From Chrysaora quinquecirrha (taxonomy: Eukaryota > Cnidaria > Scyphozoa > Semaeostomeae > Pelagiidae): 64,000 nt of DNA. The notes under the pieces were generated by a model. The model did no database searches. It saw only the letters and a list, made by a program, of their open reading frames with translations, and had not been told where the DNA came from. Positions 21,852-32,588 of this stretch are shown here, in pieces. Numbering within the stretch: the first letter of the stretch is position 1; every line of letters starts with the position of its first letter. Position numbers and translations under genes: made by a program. The stretch covers positions 594,968 to 658,967 of the forward strand of contig JACTAT010000056.1 in assembly GCA_014526335.1 (NCBI GenBank). The letters run 5' to 3'.

Positions 21852-23465
21852 GTTTTTTTTTTTTTTTTTTTAATTTGCTTGTAAGCGTTTATCATATATA
21901 GTTGAAATGAATTCGCTTGTATCTTTTATCAAAGTTTCATTTTCGCATGTCATTAGATATATGAATTTTTGTTCATTTGTTGGGATCGATTTAAATTGGG
22001 GACATAGATTTTCAATCTTTTCAAGGAAAATCTTGCGTTCAAAGTTGTAATTTTTACAGGATAACAAAAAGTGTGTTTCATTTTCTACTTCATTGCTACA
22101 GTATTTGCAGAATCTTTGATCTCTTTCAATGGGGGGTTTCAAGTGTCTCCCCTTTTCAATTGCTAGGCAATGGTCGCTAAGTCTTAATTTTGAGAAGAAT
22201 CTTCTACATTTTCGATTTTGGATTAAGTATAGATATGGCTCAAAGTAGGTTCGAGTCTTGTATGTCTTATAGGAAAGAGCTTTTGAGCAGCTGTCAATGT
22301 AAGATTTCCAGTATATGTGATATTGATGTTTTAGTACCTTTTTCGTGTTAGTTTTAGAGAGAGACGTTAGAGAGTCTATGGCTAAGCCGTTTTCTTTTAC
22401 ATCGTTAGTTATTTCATTAATATAAGAGTTTATTGTTTTACGAGAATTAACAGAGTTTTCATATTCGAGTGCTTGAAAACAAGTGAATCTGGTTCACAAT
22501 CGCCTTTAATATGTTTGACAAAATTATTAACTCTACAGTCAATTGCCACGTTTAGAGGGAATCGTCCCATTTCAGCACGGACCAAAGCATTTGTAGTGGA
22601 TCTGTTAACACCAAGAATTCTTTTAAGGAATTGGGTGTGCACCTTTTCGATTTCCTGTTTATCCCAATCACTTTGTTTAAAGTTGAGGTAGGGTCCCCAA
22701 ACTTCTGAGCCATAAAGGAGGATAGGTGAGATCATTGAGTCAAAGAGTTTTAAAGCAATTTTAACAGGGAGATGTTTAATTTTAAATCTGCTATTTAGAG
22801 CCAAAAGAGCACGATTGGCTTTAGCGCTGAGTATGTTTAAAGTCTCCTTGAAATTACAAGCTGCGTTTAGGGTTATACCAAGATAGGTGAACTCAGTTAC
22901 ATTTTCGATTGGGGAATTGTTTATGTAAAAATTTTGTTTGTATTTGGTATTGTTTTTATAGAATGTCATACACTTGGATTTATCTGAATTGACTTTAAGT
23001 TTCCAGCAGTTACAATAGTCAGCTAAGCTATTCAAGCATTTCTGTAGCCCGTCATGAGAAGTTGAAAGGATGATTAAGTCGTCAGCATAGAATAGACAAG
23101 TTATAGGTTCGTGACCGAGGTCAAGCGGTGTTGGATTGTCTTTATCTAGGATATCAACCAAGTCATTGATATACAAATTAAACAACGTAGGGCTTAATGG
23201 ACATCCTTGCCGAACACCTTTGGAACATTTGAAGAATTTTGTGCATTTGTTGTTTAATTTAACCGCGCATTCAGTATTTTTATAGATGCTTTGAACTGTT
23301 TTTAGAAAATTTTGATCTATTCCACTTTTCTCTAGTTTTTGGAAAAGGCCGTTGTGCCATACATTATCAAAAGCTTTGCGGAAATCTATGAAAGCAGCAT
23401 GAACTTTTTGTTTTCTATTATCACGAACATGTTTATTTATTAAAGCTTTTAGAGTAAGAAGATGT
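21852..23465 (-). mobile_element. 5'-truncated non-LTR retrotransposon (LINE)
   Basis: Read on the minus strand, a reverse transcriptase coding region ends with a TAA immediately followed by a poly-A tract (T run at about 21853-21870). The left part of the RT and any endonuclease domain are absent, as expected of 5' truncation during target-primed insertion. The truncation point is placed near 23460, where the open frame first shows LINE-type sequence (TLKALINKHVRDN). Clade not determined. It lies antisense and about 340 bp upstream of the start codon of the gene at 23805. Confidence 0.85.
21870..23465 (-). pseudogene. LINE reverse transcriptase, C-terminal two thirds, one frameshift
   Basis: The frame runs from about 23460 with HAAFIDFRKAFDNVWHNGL, RQGCPLSPTLFNLYINDL and the catalytic FYADD box (about 23078-23092), followed by the WKLKVNSDKSKCM thumb-proximal motif. 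Near 22470-22480 the frame slips by one base. The other frame then continues without a stop (ALEYENSVNSRKTINSYINE onward) to a CX2CX8HX4C zinc-knuckle-like motif (FCKYCSNEVENETHFLLSC) and the final TAA. Only this single lesion plus the 5' truncation were seen, so the insertion is fairly young. It cannot encode a working enzyme. Confidence 0.88.
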
Positions 23466-23804
23466 AAATAAATAACTATCTGGTTTTTCTGGTTTCTCTC
23501 TTCGTAAAAGACACAGAGCGAAAGCCAAAGATTTGTTAGGATGTTTGCAGCTGCCTTTCGCAATTAATGACAATAAATCCGACAGTGAAGGATTTAATTT
23601 GACTCTGGAACTCTTAGAATGATAAGAGTGTATTGTTAGCTCGCAGGTTTCGTGCATCCTTCTTAAATAAGGTGCCTACGGCTGGCGGTCGCCATCGCCC
23701 ATCTAGATACCTAGGCCCATTTTGTTTGGCAGCCGAGTTGAGTGAGCATTTGGGAAGAAACTTCATTCAAATATATATTGGACCACAGAATAGAATTCAC
23801 AAAT
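23466..23804 (+). other. putative 5' flank of the methyltransferase-like gene
   Basis: This 340-bp stretch separates the truncated LINE from the ATG at 23805. An open frame on the minus strand (23657-23433) is not clearly LINE-derived or genic. A GC-richer patch at about 23675-23700 may mark the promoter or 5' UTR; no TATA box is evident. Confidence 0.3.
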
Positions 23805-24543
23805 ATGAGTGAATTTTGGTGCTTTAACTGCCAGCAGTGCGTTGAACAAGAAGAAGTTTACAGTGCTCAGAGGCACAAAAATTTTCTTGGGAAACGAATG
23901 GCTGCAGTTCAACAGTCGTGGTCACCGCACAGCAAAGAAAAAAGTGTTTGTATCTGTCAAGACTGCGTCTACTACCGAATTCAAGTTTGCTCTTGCTGTA
24001 ATAAAGGAGCTCCGCTTTGCATGTATACACTAGAGGAATGGTTTGTCTCGAATTCTCTGCATAGAAAATGCCTAGATTGTACAGCCATGACAGAAACCCT
24101 TCACGTCAGCTTTTCACTACCCTATTTGTTCCCTACTAGTCATTTCATTCAACAGTGTCTTGCATGCTCGAAATTCAAGTACATTTGTTCCTTTATCATA
24201 TTCCAGCATTCTTATATTGAAGGTTGCTGTCATCGAGCTATTAGAGATGGCAGTGAAAATTGTGGTGAAACAACAAAGAGTGTATGCATTGAATGTAAAT
24301 TATTTCATGATATAAGAGACTATAAAATGTTCTTGAATCAGCGATATAATTTCAGGATATCTCTAGAGCCAAGTATTGGTTTTGTTGATGGCAATGACAA
24401 GAAAACATCTGGCTTCGAGTCGTATGCAAATATTGTCAAAGGAAACAGATCAAAGGCAGGTGCAGATGTCAGTATATGTTACACTGGAGAAAAAGCACTG
24501 AAACCAAACCAGGGTCCAGTTTTTGTGATAAGTACATTGAAAG
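23805..24543 (+). CDS. exon 1: Cys-rich N-terminal region
   Basis: The open frame begins MSEFWCFNCQQCVEQEEVY and contains further pairs CICQDC, CSCCNKGAPLC, CLDC, CLAC and CIEC, about twenty cysteines in 246 residues with two His beside Cys. This looks like several zinc knuckles or treble clefs, but no named family is recognised. The donor AAAG/GTGATT leaves one base (G), matching the phase-1 acceptor of both exon-2 copies (G + AT = Asp). A pogo-like MITE starts about 13 nt after the donor. Confidence 0.75.
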
Positions 24544-27500
24544 GTGATTAAATCAGTATAGTACATCCTCAATTAACGGAACAGGTCAAACTCAATTTTA
24601 CTGAGGGTCGTTTGGATAAGCCAAAAATTTGGATAATCAAGGACAACAATTTCACTTATGCTAACCTTCCTTTCACATTTATTGTTACCGCCTCGACATT
24701 AGTAGGAATTCTTTGATGCAAAGTAGCTACATTACAACCGAGAAAATGTTATTGTTCCTGAAAAAGTTAAAAATGAAAGATAAACTGATTTAATATATGG
24801 TTAAATAATACAATCATTATATTGGACAAAGATTCAAAGAAGTGGGGCTTACAGTTGGTTAAGCTAAAATAAATTTGGATAAAACAGAAGGGTTAAGAAA
24901 TTTTTGTGTTTTGGAAAATTGAGGTTCAGATAATTGAGGTTCAGTTAATTGAGGTTCGGTTAATTGAGGTTCGGTTGATCGAGGATGTACTGTACATCTT
25001 GTTCCCTTATTATTCTAACATTTTGACTGTTTGGGTGTGATTTACTGAGTGCGCTGTTTTGATCCATTGTTCCACAAGAAGCTAACAAACAGATAAATAG
25101 ACCTCAACAACATCAAAAGTTGCATGGGACACAATTTTTAGCGTCACAAATTCTAGAAACTGAGTGCCAAAAAGCTGAGCTTCCTCACAGGTCTTGTTAC
25201 TTTCACACTTTTTAACCCAACCTATGCAATAAATTAAGCTATGACTGAACTAGGAGACTTTTCACATGCAACACTGTATTTGGCTTATCTCCCAGGGTGG
25301 CTAAATATGGGAGTGAAAAGCGACTGACATGTCCCCTGATGTTTACCGTTAGCTACAGTACTCAGCTGCATTCAAAATTTTAATCATGAAACAATTAAAA
25401 TGTAAATTCCATTCAATGGGGAGATCCAGAAAGGACGGGGTTTATGCAATTTTTCATTGAAAGTTTAATCTTTTCGTTGCAGATATTATATGTGCTTCTG
25501 TTACATCTACATTGGAAAATGGCCTAAAATCATTGCAAGAAAAAGTTAAGCTAGAGCTAAGGCTATCAGGAATGAGTATTAGTCTCTGGCAAGATGTTCT
25601 GCATAGTAAGGTTAAATCAACAACACATGTTTTTTCACTGCAAGGAACAGAGACCACTGATTTTGTGGATCCAGAGACAAGATGGGCTTACATGGCTGTT
25701 TATACTCCTGTACATGCAAGTTTAGTCTATGACAGTATGATGTCATTCAGTAATGATAGTCTTCAACCTGTTCTCATGTCACTCAAGAATGAAGAAAGGT
25801 AATGTAGCTTGTAGATAGAAAATTTTTTGATGATAAGATATTTTGATAACCCATGTTTAGATTATGGTACAAGATAATGAGGCATTTTCTTATATCCAAC
25901 AAATTTTAGGATATAGAGTTTTCAATATCAATTTTGAAGAGTCCAAGTGAGAAAAAGAACTCTTTCTGTCTACAAAAAACCAATTTTTGGTTTTCATATG
26001 GACAGATTCCAAAATGCTGAGATGAAATGGCTAGATCCTGGTTTCATCTCAGTATTTTTGAATCTGTCCAAATCAAAACCAAAAAGCCGGTTATGTGTAG
26101 ACAGAAAGAGTTCGTTTCTTATGTGGGCTTTTCAATTAATTTTCATTGTTCTTCCCGCCTTAAGCTGATTGGTGTTTAAAACACAATGCCAATTCAGCTC
26201 TTCTTTCTGATTCATGCATTTTGAGCTGCATCTGGGTATAAAATATACTGATTTAATATATGGTTAAATAATACAATCATTATATTGGACAAAGATTCAA
26301 AGAAGTGGGGCTTACAGTTGGTTAAGCTAAAATAAATTTGGATAAAACAGAAGGGTTAAGAAATTTTTGTGTTTTGGAAAATTGAGGTTCAGATAATTGA
26401 GATTCAGTTAATTGAGGTTCGGTTAATTGAGGTTCGGTTGATCGAGGATGTACTGTACATCTTGTTCCCTTATTATTCTAACATTTTGACTGTTTGGGTG
26501 TGATTTACTGAGTGCCCTGTTTTGATCCATCGTTCCACAAGAAGCTAACAAACAGATAAATAGACCTCAACAACATAAAAAGTTGCATGGGACACAATTT
26601 TAGTGTCACAAATTCTAGCAAATGAGTGCCGAAAAGCTGAGCTTCCTCACAGGTCTGGTTACTTTCACACTTTTTAACCCAGCCTATGCAATAAATAAGA
26701 GAGAAAACAACATTTCTCTTTGCCCAATGATGGGAGACGGATCTCGAGGAAATGCTGCCCTAATAAATATAAAAGGCTTGTCATGATAAGTGGTGACTAT
26801 CATGTCTAATAAGGTGACAGATAAATAGACCTATTTGCCACACCTGCTGTCTTTCTTAGAATGTGCAAATTGGGCATTCATGTAATTTTGGGGCTTTAAA
26901 CTGGAGGCCCCTATAGCTAGAATGCTGTTTAGGTTACTCACTTTTTGGAAATAGCTGAAATTTAGTTGAATTATTTGAATAGTCAAATTTCAAGAAATAG
27001 CAAAATAGTATCAGCAGAATGCATGGTTTCGTAATTGTTTTAGGGTATCGTTAGGGGTAAAGGGTAGGTGTTTAGGGTTCGGTTCAGGGATTTAGAGTTA
27101 GTGTAGGGTTTATTTTGGGGTTAGGGTTTAGGTCATGATAGGGTGTTAGGATTAGGGTTCGTGTTGACGTAGGATGAGGTTAGGATTACCAAATCTGCTT
27201 TTAATGTGCTTTTGCAACATTTGAAGTTTGGAACAATAGTATTAGTTGCAATCAAAATTTTGATAATAAAACAATTGAAATCTAAATTCCATTCAATGGG
27301 GAGATCCAGAGGGTACGGGGTTTACCCAATTTTTCATCTAAAGTTTTCAACTATAAATCTTTTTCTTGCAGATATTATATGTGCTTCTGTTACATCTACA
27401 TTGGAAAATGGCCTAAAATCATTGCAAGAAAAAGTTAAACTAGAGCTGAGGCTATCAGGAATGAGCATTAGTCTCTGGCAAGATGTTCTGCATAGTAAGG

Positions 27501-30090
27501 TTAAATCAACAACACATGCGTTTTCACTGCAAGGAACAGAGACCACTGATTTTGTGGATCCAGAGACAAGATGGGCTTACATGGCTGTTTATACTCCTGT
27601 ACATGCGAGTTTGGTCTATGACAGTATGATGTCATTCAGTAACGATACTCTTCAACCTGTTTTCATGTCACTCAAGAAGGAAGAAAGGTAATGTAGCTTG
27701 CAGAGAGAAAATTTTTTGATGATAAGATATTTTGATAACCCATGTTTAGATTATGGTACAAGATAATGAGGCATTTGATTATATCCAACAAACTTTTACA
27801 ATGACCCATACTTTCAGGATATAGAGTTTTCACTATCAATTTTGAAGAGTCAAAGTGAGAAAAAAACTATTTCTGTCTACAAAGAACCAGCTTTTTGGTT
27901 TTCATATGGACAGATTCTGAAGAGCTAAGATCCTCGAGAAAGGGCTAGATCCTCTTTTCATCACAGCGTTTTGGAATCTGTCCACATCAAAACCAAAGAG
28001 CCTGTTCTGTGTAGACAGAAAGAGTTCGTTTTCTAACGTGGGCTCTTCAATTAATTTTCATTGTTCTTCCTGCCTAAAGCTGATTGGTGTTTAAAACACA
28101 ATGCCAATTCACCTTTTCTTTCTGATTGATGCATTTCGAGCAGCTGGGTATAAATTCTGCCTTAGTTTATTGTTTCGGTCTGGTTCTGACCATCATACTC
28201 TGAGGAGTTTAAGACAAAAAAAAGCTTTTAGGTATGGCAGGAAATTTTTCTGCCGTTTATCGCAATCTTAAATTATATTAAGCAGCCAAACTGCAGTGGT
28301 GTGGTTTGCTAAGTTTAACCAATTTAGCGCTAGTATATTATTTTATGAGCATTCAAAGTTTACGATTTTTAATAAGGCCTTTGACCAGTTCCAGTTGGGG
28401 TGAAAAGTTTCACCCCAATCAGATTTCACAGTCAAAGCCCATATAGAACCAGAAGCTTTGCATGAAGGTGCTGTGGCGTTGTGGTGTAATCCAGCTGACT
28501 CGTGGTGTCAGAAGCTCAGTGTGGTCAGCGTTCGAGCCCAGCCACGGTAGCGTCACTGCCAGTGTCGAGGTCTCGATTAGTTAACCTACTACTGAGATCC
28601 TAGCGACTGGCGCTAGAAAAAACCATTTCACCTTGGTGGAGAGGTCCACGGCTGCTCAGACATGAGCCTGCCGTTATCGACGACTTCACCTTGCAAGCAT
28701 TTAAAAATCAAAACCTCAAAATTCGGAAGAAATTCCCCAAGAGCCCTGATTGTCCAGCTTTACCCTTGAAATCAGATGGTATCATACTTCATGCCTTGTT
28801 ATCTTTATCTTAGCTTGGAGATCTGTTGTTTTGGTGCTGGTCCGGGAAGTGAGGCTGCCGGTTTACACTACTTCCTTCCAAGAAAAACAGTTTTTCATTT
28901 ATTTGACAATTGCACATACTGGGAACATAATGCAAAAGACTTCCTGGAAGAAGAGCTCAGTCTGTCTTATACGTATACTGAATTTGATGTCACTAAAGGA
29001 ATGGAATCAGCAGTAGTTGATAAAGTAAAAAAGGTACATATGAATGTTCTTTATAGTTTAACTAGTCTTAGTTAAGGGGTGTAGGAGGGTATTTAAATGT
29101 GTAGGGGCATGAGTGAAAAATTGGTACTTGAGTAACATGCGCACCGAAGCCTCTGGAAATGTTGATGATTATAAAGCTAGAATCCCTCTAATGACATTCA
29201 GGAACCCTTAATAGATAATTTTGTTATTGCTTTCTAGTGGAACAACTACTGATTATTATGGTCTTTGAGTTGTACGAATTATAGAACGCAAAACGTGCTT
29301 CACTGTGGCTGAAGTAATTTTAAACAAAATCTTGCCAGGGACTGACTGATTTAAGTGACCAAAGAGATGTCGCAACTCCAAGAGCTTTGGAGACACTCGA
29401 CGAATACCAAATAAAAATATCCATGTGTATTGTTTATAACGGGTGCGTTTTTTGAGCGAAGCAAAAGATATCACAAAGGATATCAATGTGTAAAATTCTT
29501 AAAACAGTTGCTGAAACTAAGGTCATCCGGGTTTTTGGGTTTGTCCCAATTTACTTCCGGGTTTTCGGGTTTTGATACCCCCCAAAGCCCCCCTTCTTAT
29601 GCACTTAGAAGTTGCCAGTCTCAATTGATGAATATGAAGTTATGAAATAGGATTCTTTGAAATGTTTGTATTTTTCTCTCGTCTAATTTCTATCCTCTCT
29701 TTTTAGGCCAAATTATTCACGTTCGTTCGTTTCCTGTCAGCTGTCCAAAATCTATCTGATACAGTGCCAGCTTTGAGATCCATAATGCAGTCTGCTCCTG
29801 AAGGTTCGTGCTTTCTTTTCATTGATAACTCTATGATGCGCATTAAAAATTTTGTTGAGAGTCTCGTTTTCCCTGAACGAGGCTACCGTGAAACAAAACA
29901 CGGGAAAGAAAACGACAAGTACTCCATGTGTACATCCTATGCAGAGTACCGTTTTGAAATCGAGGATCAGTTAGCTAAACAGCCTGCAATTCGAAGCTTC
30001 ATCAACCTCGTTGCCGAGTGGCTTGATAGGCCTCCTCTTAGTGACGTCAGGGTTTATATATTTCTTGTTACAAAGAAATCTGTGGATTGA
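23805..30090 (+). CDS. Cys-rich methyltransferase-like protein, whole gene model
   Basis: Exons 23805-24543, then 25483-25798 or its duplicate 27372-27687, 28814-29033 and 29707-30090 (stop TGA) join to 1659 nt, 552 residues, with all phases consistent (1, 2, 0). Residues 1-246 are Cys-rich, with many CxxC pairs suggesting zinc binding. Residues 352-552 have the layout of a class I SAM-dependent methyltransferase: glycine motif GAGPG at 359-363, an acidic end of strand 2 (HLFDN, D383), EFDV (D410) and FLFID (461-465). Substrate unknown. ATG 23805 is the first in the frame; an in-frame GTG 63 nt upstream was not used. The fold assignment rests on motifs alone. Confidence 0.72.
24556..24994. 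mobile_element. pogo/Tc1-like MITE in intron 1
   Basis: Left end TAGTACATCCTCAATTAACG and right end matching its reverse complement (GATCGAGGATGTACTGTA), with TA at both borders, about 440 bp. The ends and TA target resemble non-autonomous pogo/Tc1-mariner elements. The right half (from about 24783) is duplicated at 26249-26459 as part of the exon-2 duplication. Confidence 0.65.
25483..25798 (+). CDS. exon 2A
   Basis: A 316-nt exon (phase 1 in, phase 2 out) with acceptor TTGCAG and donor GTAATG. The peptide contains SVTSTLENGLKSLQEKVKLE, SLWQDVLHSKVKS and DPETRWAYMAVYTPVHASLV. It precedes the glycine motif and probably forms helices before the methyltransferase core. It is 11 nt different from exon 2B by eye, with only four amino-acid changes. 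Confidence 0.85.
25940..26130. mobile_element. foldback element downstream of exon 2A
   Basis: GAACTCTTTCTGTCTAC faces GTAGACAGAAAGAGTTC with TTTTGGTTTTCATATGGACAG and its complement inside: arms of about 85 bp. The same element follows exon 2B at about 27840-28045. Confidence 0.75.
26640..26815. mobile_element. solo arm of the 6085-6384 foldback family
   Basis: Matches the right half of the foldback at 6085-6384: CTATGCAATAAATA, TTGCCCAATGATGGGAGACG and AAGGCTTGTCATGATAAGTG followed by GTGACTATCAT. Only one arm is present. It lies in the larger unit of the exon-2 duplication. Confidence 0.75.
27036..27175. repeat. degenerate TTAGGG-like (telomere-like) tract
   Basis: Repeated TTAGGG, TAGGGTT and GTTAGGG words at irregular spacing. 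Similar short tracts occur at about 7295-7370 and, on the other strand, 53722-53785. Interstitial and imperfect; not a telomere. Confidence 0.5.
27372..27687 (+). CDS. exon 2B (duplicate of exon 2A)
   Basis: Same length, phases and splice sites as exon 2A (acceptor CTTGCAG, donor GTAATG). Changes are V to A in STTHxFSLQ, S to T and L to F in SNDxLQPVxMS, and N to K in SLKxEER. Because 316 is not a multiple of three, joining 2A to 2B would shift the frame. A transcript can carry one or the other, not both. Which is used cannot be told from sequence. Confidence 0.8.
28464..28634 (+). mobile_element. tRNA-derived SINE copy E
   Basis: Starts GAAGGTGCTGTGGCGTTGTG, B box GTTCGAGCCC, ends ACCATTTCACCTT. 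It lies in intron 2, about 180 bp before the exon at 28814. Confidence 0.82.
28814..29033 (+). CDS. exon 3: SAM-binding motif I
   Basis: A 220-nt exon (phase 2 in, 0 out) with acceptor TTATCTTAG and donor GTACAT. It encodes SLEICCFGAGPGSEAAGL, a class I methyltransferase glycine motif after a hydrophobic strand. HLFDNCTYW follows about 20 residues later, then the YTEFDVTKG segment. Confidence 0.85.
29707..30090 (+). CDS. exon 4: C-terminal methyltransferase-like part and stop
   Basis: A 384-nt terminal exon beginning AKLFTFVRFLSAVQNLSD after acceptor TTTTTAG. It holds GSCFLFIDNSMMRIKNFVES, the expected strand 4 region of the fold, and ends VYIFLVTKKSVD then TGA. No canonical AATAAA was found within 230 bp downstream. 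Confidence 0.85.
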   Translation, partial: AKLFTFVRFLSAVQNLSDTVPALRSIMQSAPEGSCFLFIDNSMMRIKNFVESLVFPERGYRETKHGKENDKYSMCTSYAEYRFEIEDQLAKQPAIRSFINLVAEWLDRPPLSDVRVYIFLVTKKSVD

Positions 30091-30454
30091 CTATGATTAT
30101 GTTAATCTGAGTTGTAATTGATCGTGTTGTTTTAGTGTTTAAAAGCATGAAAAGTGTGTAAATAATTCTAACTTATTTCGTCATTTAAATACACCTTAAA
30201 ATCCAATTCTTAAAAATGTTAAGTTAAATAGCATTTTATAAGTTCTAACTTTGTAAAAATTTGCTCTTTTAATAGTTAAATATTTAACATAAACAAGCAT
30301 AAACATAAAAATTCAACAAAAAAACCTGCGAGGTTTTCCTAGGGTCTCTTCCTGTGGAGGTGAGATAGCTTACTTAGCCGGAATAGTCTAAGCTCATATT
30401 AGACCCAGTTTGAACGTGAGAAAAATGTGCGGTCAAAAAGGTCTGTATCTTTCG

Positions 30455-30772
30455 GCTGCTTACACGAGAACGGATCCAAAAAGATTTGCGTTTTCATAGA
30501 AACGCAAGTAACTCGGAACCATTCTGTCGAGCATGCGCGTATCGAATGGGAACACGCTCTTGTACGTAATCTGATGATCTGATCAGTACTGTTGTAGCCT
30601 CTTATTAACTGAAAAACAGTCTCGTTCTATGGCCGTACATTTTTGGGTTCCTATCGAGCCGTTTACATGGCACTGAAATGGGAACGGATCCAAATTGACT
30701 CATACCCCTAAAGCCCCGGATCCGTTGCTTTAAAGGAATGGATCCAGATGTAGCCGTGTAAACGAAAAACAT
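30455..30772. mobile_element. MITE with GCTTACACG...GGATCC ends
   Basis: Left GCTGCTTACACGAGAACGGA then TCC; right GGATCCAGATGTAGCCGTGT then AAACG: inverted words about 300 bp apart. No coding. Confidence 0.5.
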
Positions 30773-31139
30773 ATCGTTACCTATGGTCGCAAAATTGATC
30801 TGCTCCTATAAACGATGCTTCATGGTGATTTCCAATCAACTTCTGTGGCCAATTTTCGACGATACAACAATTGTATAATTCGCTTTTAAATCATACAATG
30901 TTTGGCGAAAAATGATCATGATCATCAACGAGTTTTATTTTAAAAGCTCAACAAGGTGTTTCAACGACTTTCAGCAGACATTGTCACTATTTTCATTCCT
31001 TCTGACTCTCGCTTGTGTAGAATTGACTCATTCCTTTTGACAGGACCGATTCGCCTAGCTTTCTTCCTGTTGGAAAAATTCTTCCAACTTTGGTGCGAAT
31101 TCAGAGTCAGGAAAAAGTTACGGTCACACGGTGATTGAC

Positions 31140-31610
31140 CGGAGGAAGGTCAGTTAGAATAAAAGGAAATCTTTTGCCGCACCCGAGGCCCGCCTATTTT
31201 TTATGGTTAAGTGAGGAAAGTTTTAAGCTAGGGGTATTTTTGTCTAGAGGAAGGTTGAACACTTCTGGACTCTGGGTGCGATAACTGCCGTGCTAGTGGG
31301 AAGATATTACCGAGTTTCAATTATTCCCTTCTAATTGGAACACAATCTCCATCTGCCGTAGAAATTAATTATGTTGGCCAGAACCCAATTGGGATACTTT
31401 AGTATACCCCGCCTGAATAGGACATCTTACTTCATATCAGCAGGCCATGGGGCCTAAGGAATCTTCTTTCTTATGATCCTCATCTTCATCGTAAACACTA
31501 TAATTTTTACCTTATAAGCATATGCATCCTATATGCACACATTTTGCAAAGCGCGATCCTAATTCTGTGTATAAACACTATAACTCTAAAGGAGAGATGC
31601 GTACATGTTC
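31140..31610. other. intergenic, no gene seen
   Basis: No splice-supported or conserved-looking reading frame was found on either strand. Confidence 0.4.
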
Positions 31611-31612
31611 CT

Positions 31613-32248
31613 CTACACTAATTTTTTATAAGAAACCGACTATAAGAAACTCGTATATGTCTTTTTCTAAAAGTTAAGAAACTATTCTATATGGACTAAC
31701 AGCATAACTTGATATTTGACTCTTATAAATTATAATTTTGCACTAATTTCTTTTTAAGAAACTATGCTCTGAGCCTATAGTGGGGTTGTTAAACTTTTAC
31801 CAAAATTGGTACGCTTTTTTGTTAATAAGCAACTGGACTTTTGTCCAGCCCTCAAAGTTGCTTAAAATTTGCTTAACATGTTTTGTACCTAACAACTACC
31901 CCTGACTTCGGGGGTCAAAATCGTCAACTGTAAGACCTACAACACGACTTTTGGGAGATAGTACGTGCAAAAACGTTAGCTAACGAACTTCAACATGCAA
32001 AACATACGAACGAAGAACAATTTCCTAACAACAAGAAAGAGAATAAGCTTGGTTGTTTGACTTCTTAGTGTCTTACAGTAATTCAATTGAGCCCTGAAGT
32101 TGGTTAATGTTAAGGTCAGTTCAGCCCTAGTTGCTTATTGAGCGGTTGCTTATTAAAAAAAAACATTTATAGAAGAGTTTCTTGATTTTTAAAAAAAGGC
32201 ATATACAGCTTCTTATAGTCGGCTTCTTATAAAAATAATTGGGTGTAA
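31613..32248. mobile_element. TATAAGAAAC-ended element with a nested TTAATAAGCAAC element
   Basis: Left TTTTTTATAAGAAACCGACT and right AGTCGGCTTCTTATAAAAAT are inverted. Inside, about 31815-32165, is another pair using TTAATAAGCAACTGG and TTGCTTATTAAAAAAA. Both belong to the TATAAG-ended group. Confidence 0.6.
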
Positions 32249-32273
32249 TAAATCGATTATGGATTGTATTAGT

Positions 32274-32588
32274 TACACACTTTTTTTTATAAGGAACCAC
32301 TTTATAAGGAACCTACATGTAGAAGGCCCGAAAATTTAAAGAACTTATGCAGCTGAAAATCGCATAAATTGTACGCTACGCATGTATCAAATGTTTCTTT
32401 GAGTAGTCTCGAGCTTTGCTCACATGCAAATGTCTCTCTTTTCTTGTTAAGACCACTTTATGAGCAGTTGAAATTAAGGAACTATTAAGGAACTTTTGGA
32501 ACTACAATTGTCTCAAAAGAGGCCCAAAAATAAGGAACTTTAAGAACTAGGCCTTGAGGTAGGTTCCTTATAAACAAAAAAGCGTGTA
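32274..32588. mobile_element. MITE with TACAC...TTTTATAAGGAAC ends
   Basis: Left TACACACTTTTTTTTATAAG then GAACC; right GGTTCCTTATAAACAAAAAA then GCGTGTA. 315 bp, no coding. Same family as 3792-4180. Confidence 0.72.

Larger units (their letters stand above)
24783..28155 (+). repeat. tandem segmental duplication carrying exon 2
   Basis: Unit 1 is about 24783-26244 and unit 2 about 26249-28155. They share the MITE right half, a common middle, the whole exon 2, and a downstream inverted repeat (25940-26130 and 27840-28045). Unit 2 is about 440 bp longer, holding a foldback arm (26690-26815) and a TTAGGG-like stretch (27036-27175). Unit 1 keeps only the edge of that foldback arm. Confidence 0.88.

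Noticed and set aside
23433..23657. 74-codon minus-strand frame next to the LINE
   Set aside because: It overlaps the LINE truncation point and has no recognisable RT or other motif; could be flanking noncoding sequence.
23742..23804. GTG-initiated upstream extension of the Cys-rich exon
   Set aside because: GTG is not a normal start in animal nuclear genes; ATG at 23805 is the first methionine in the frame.
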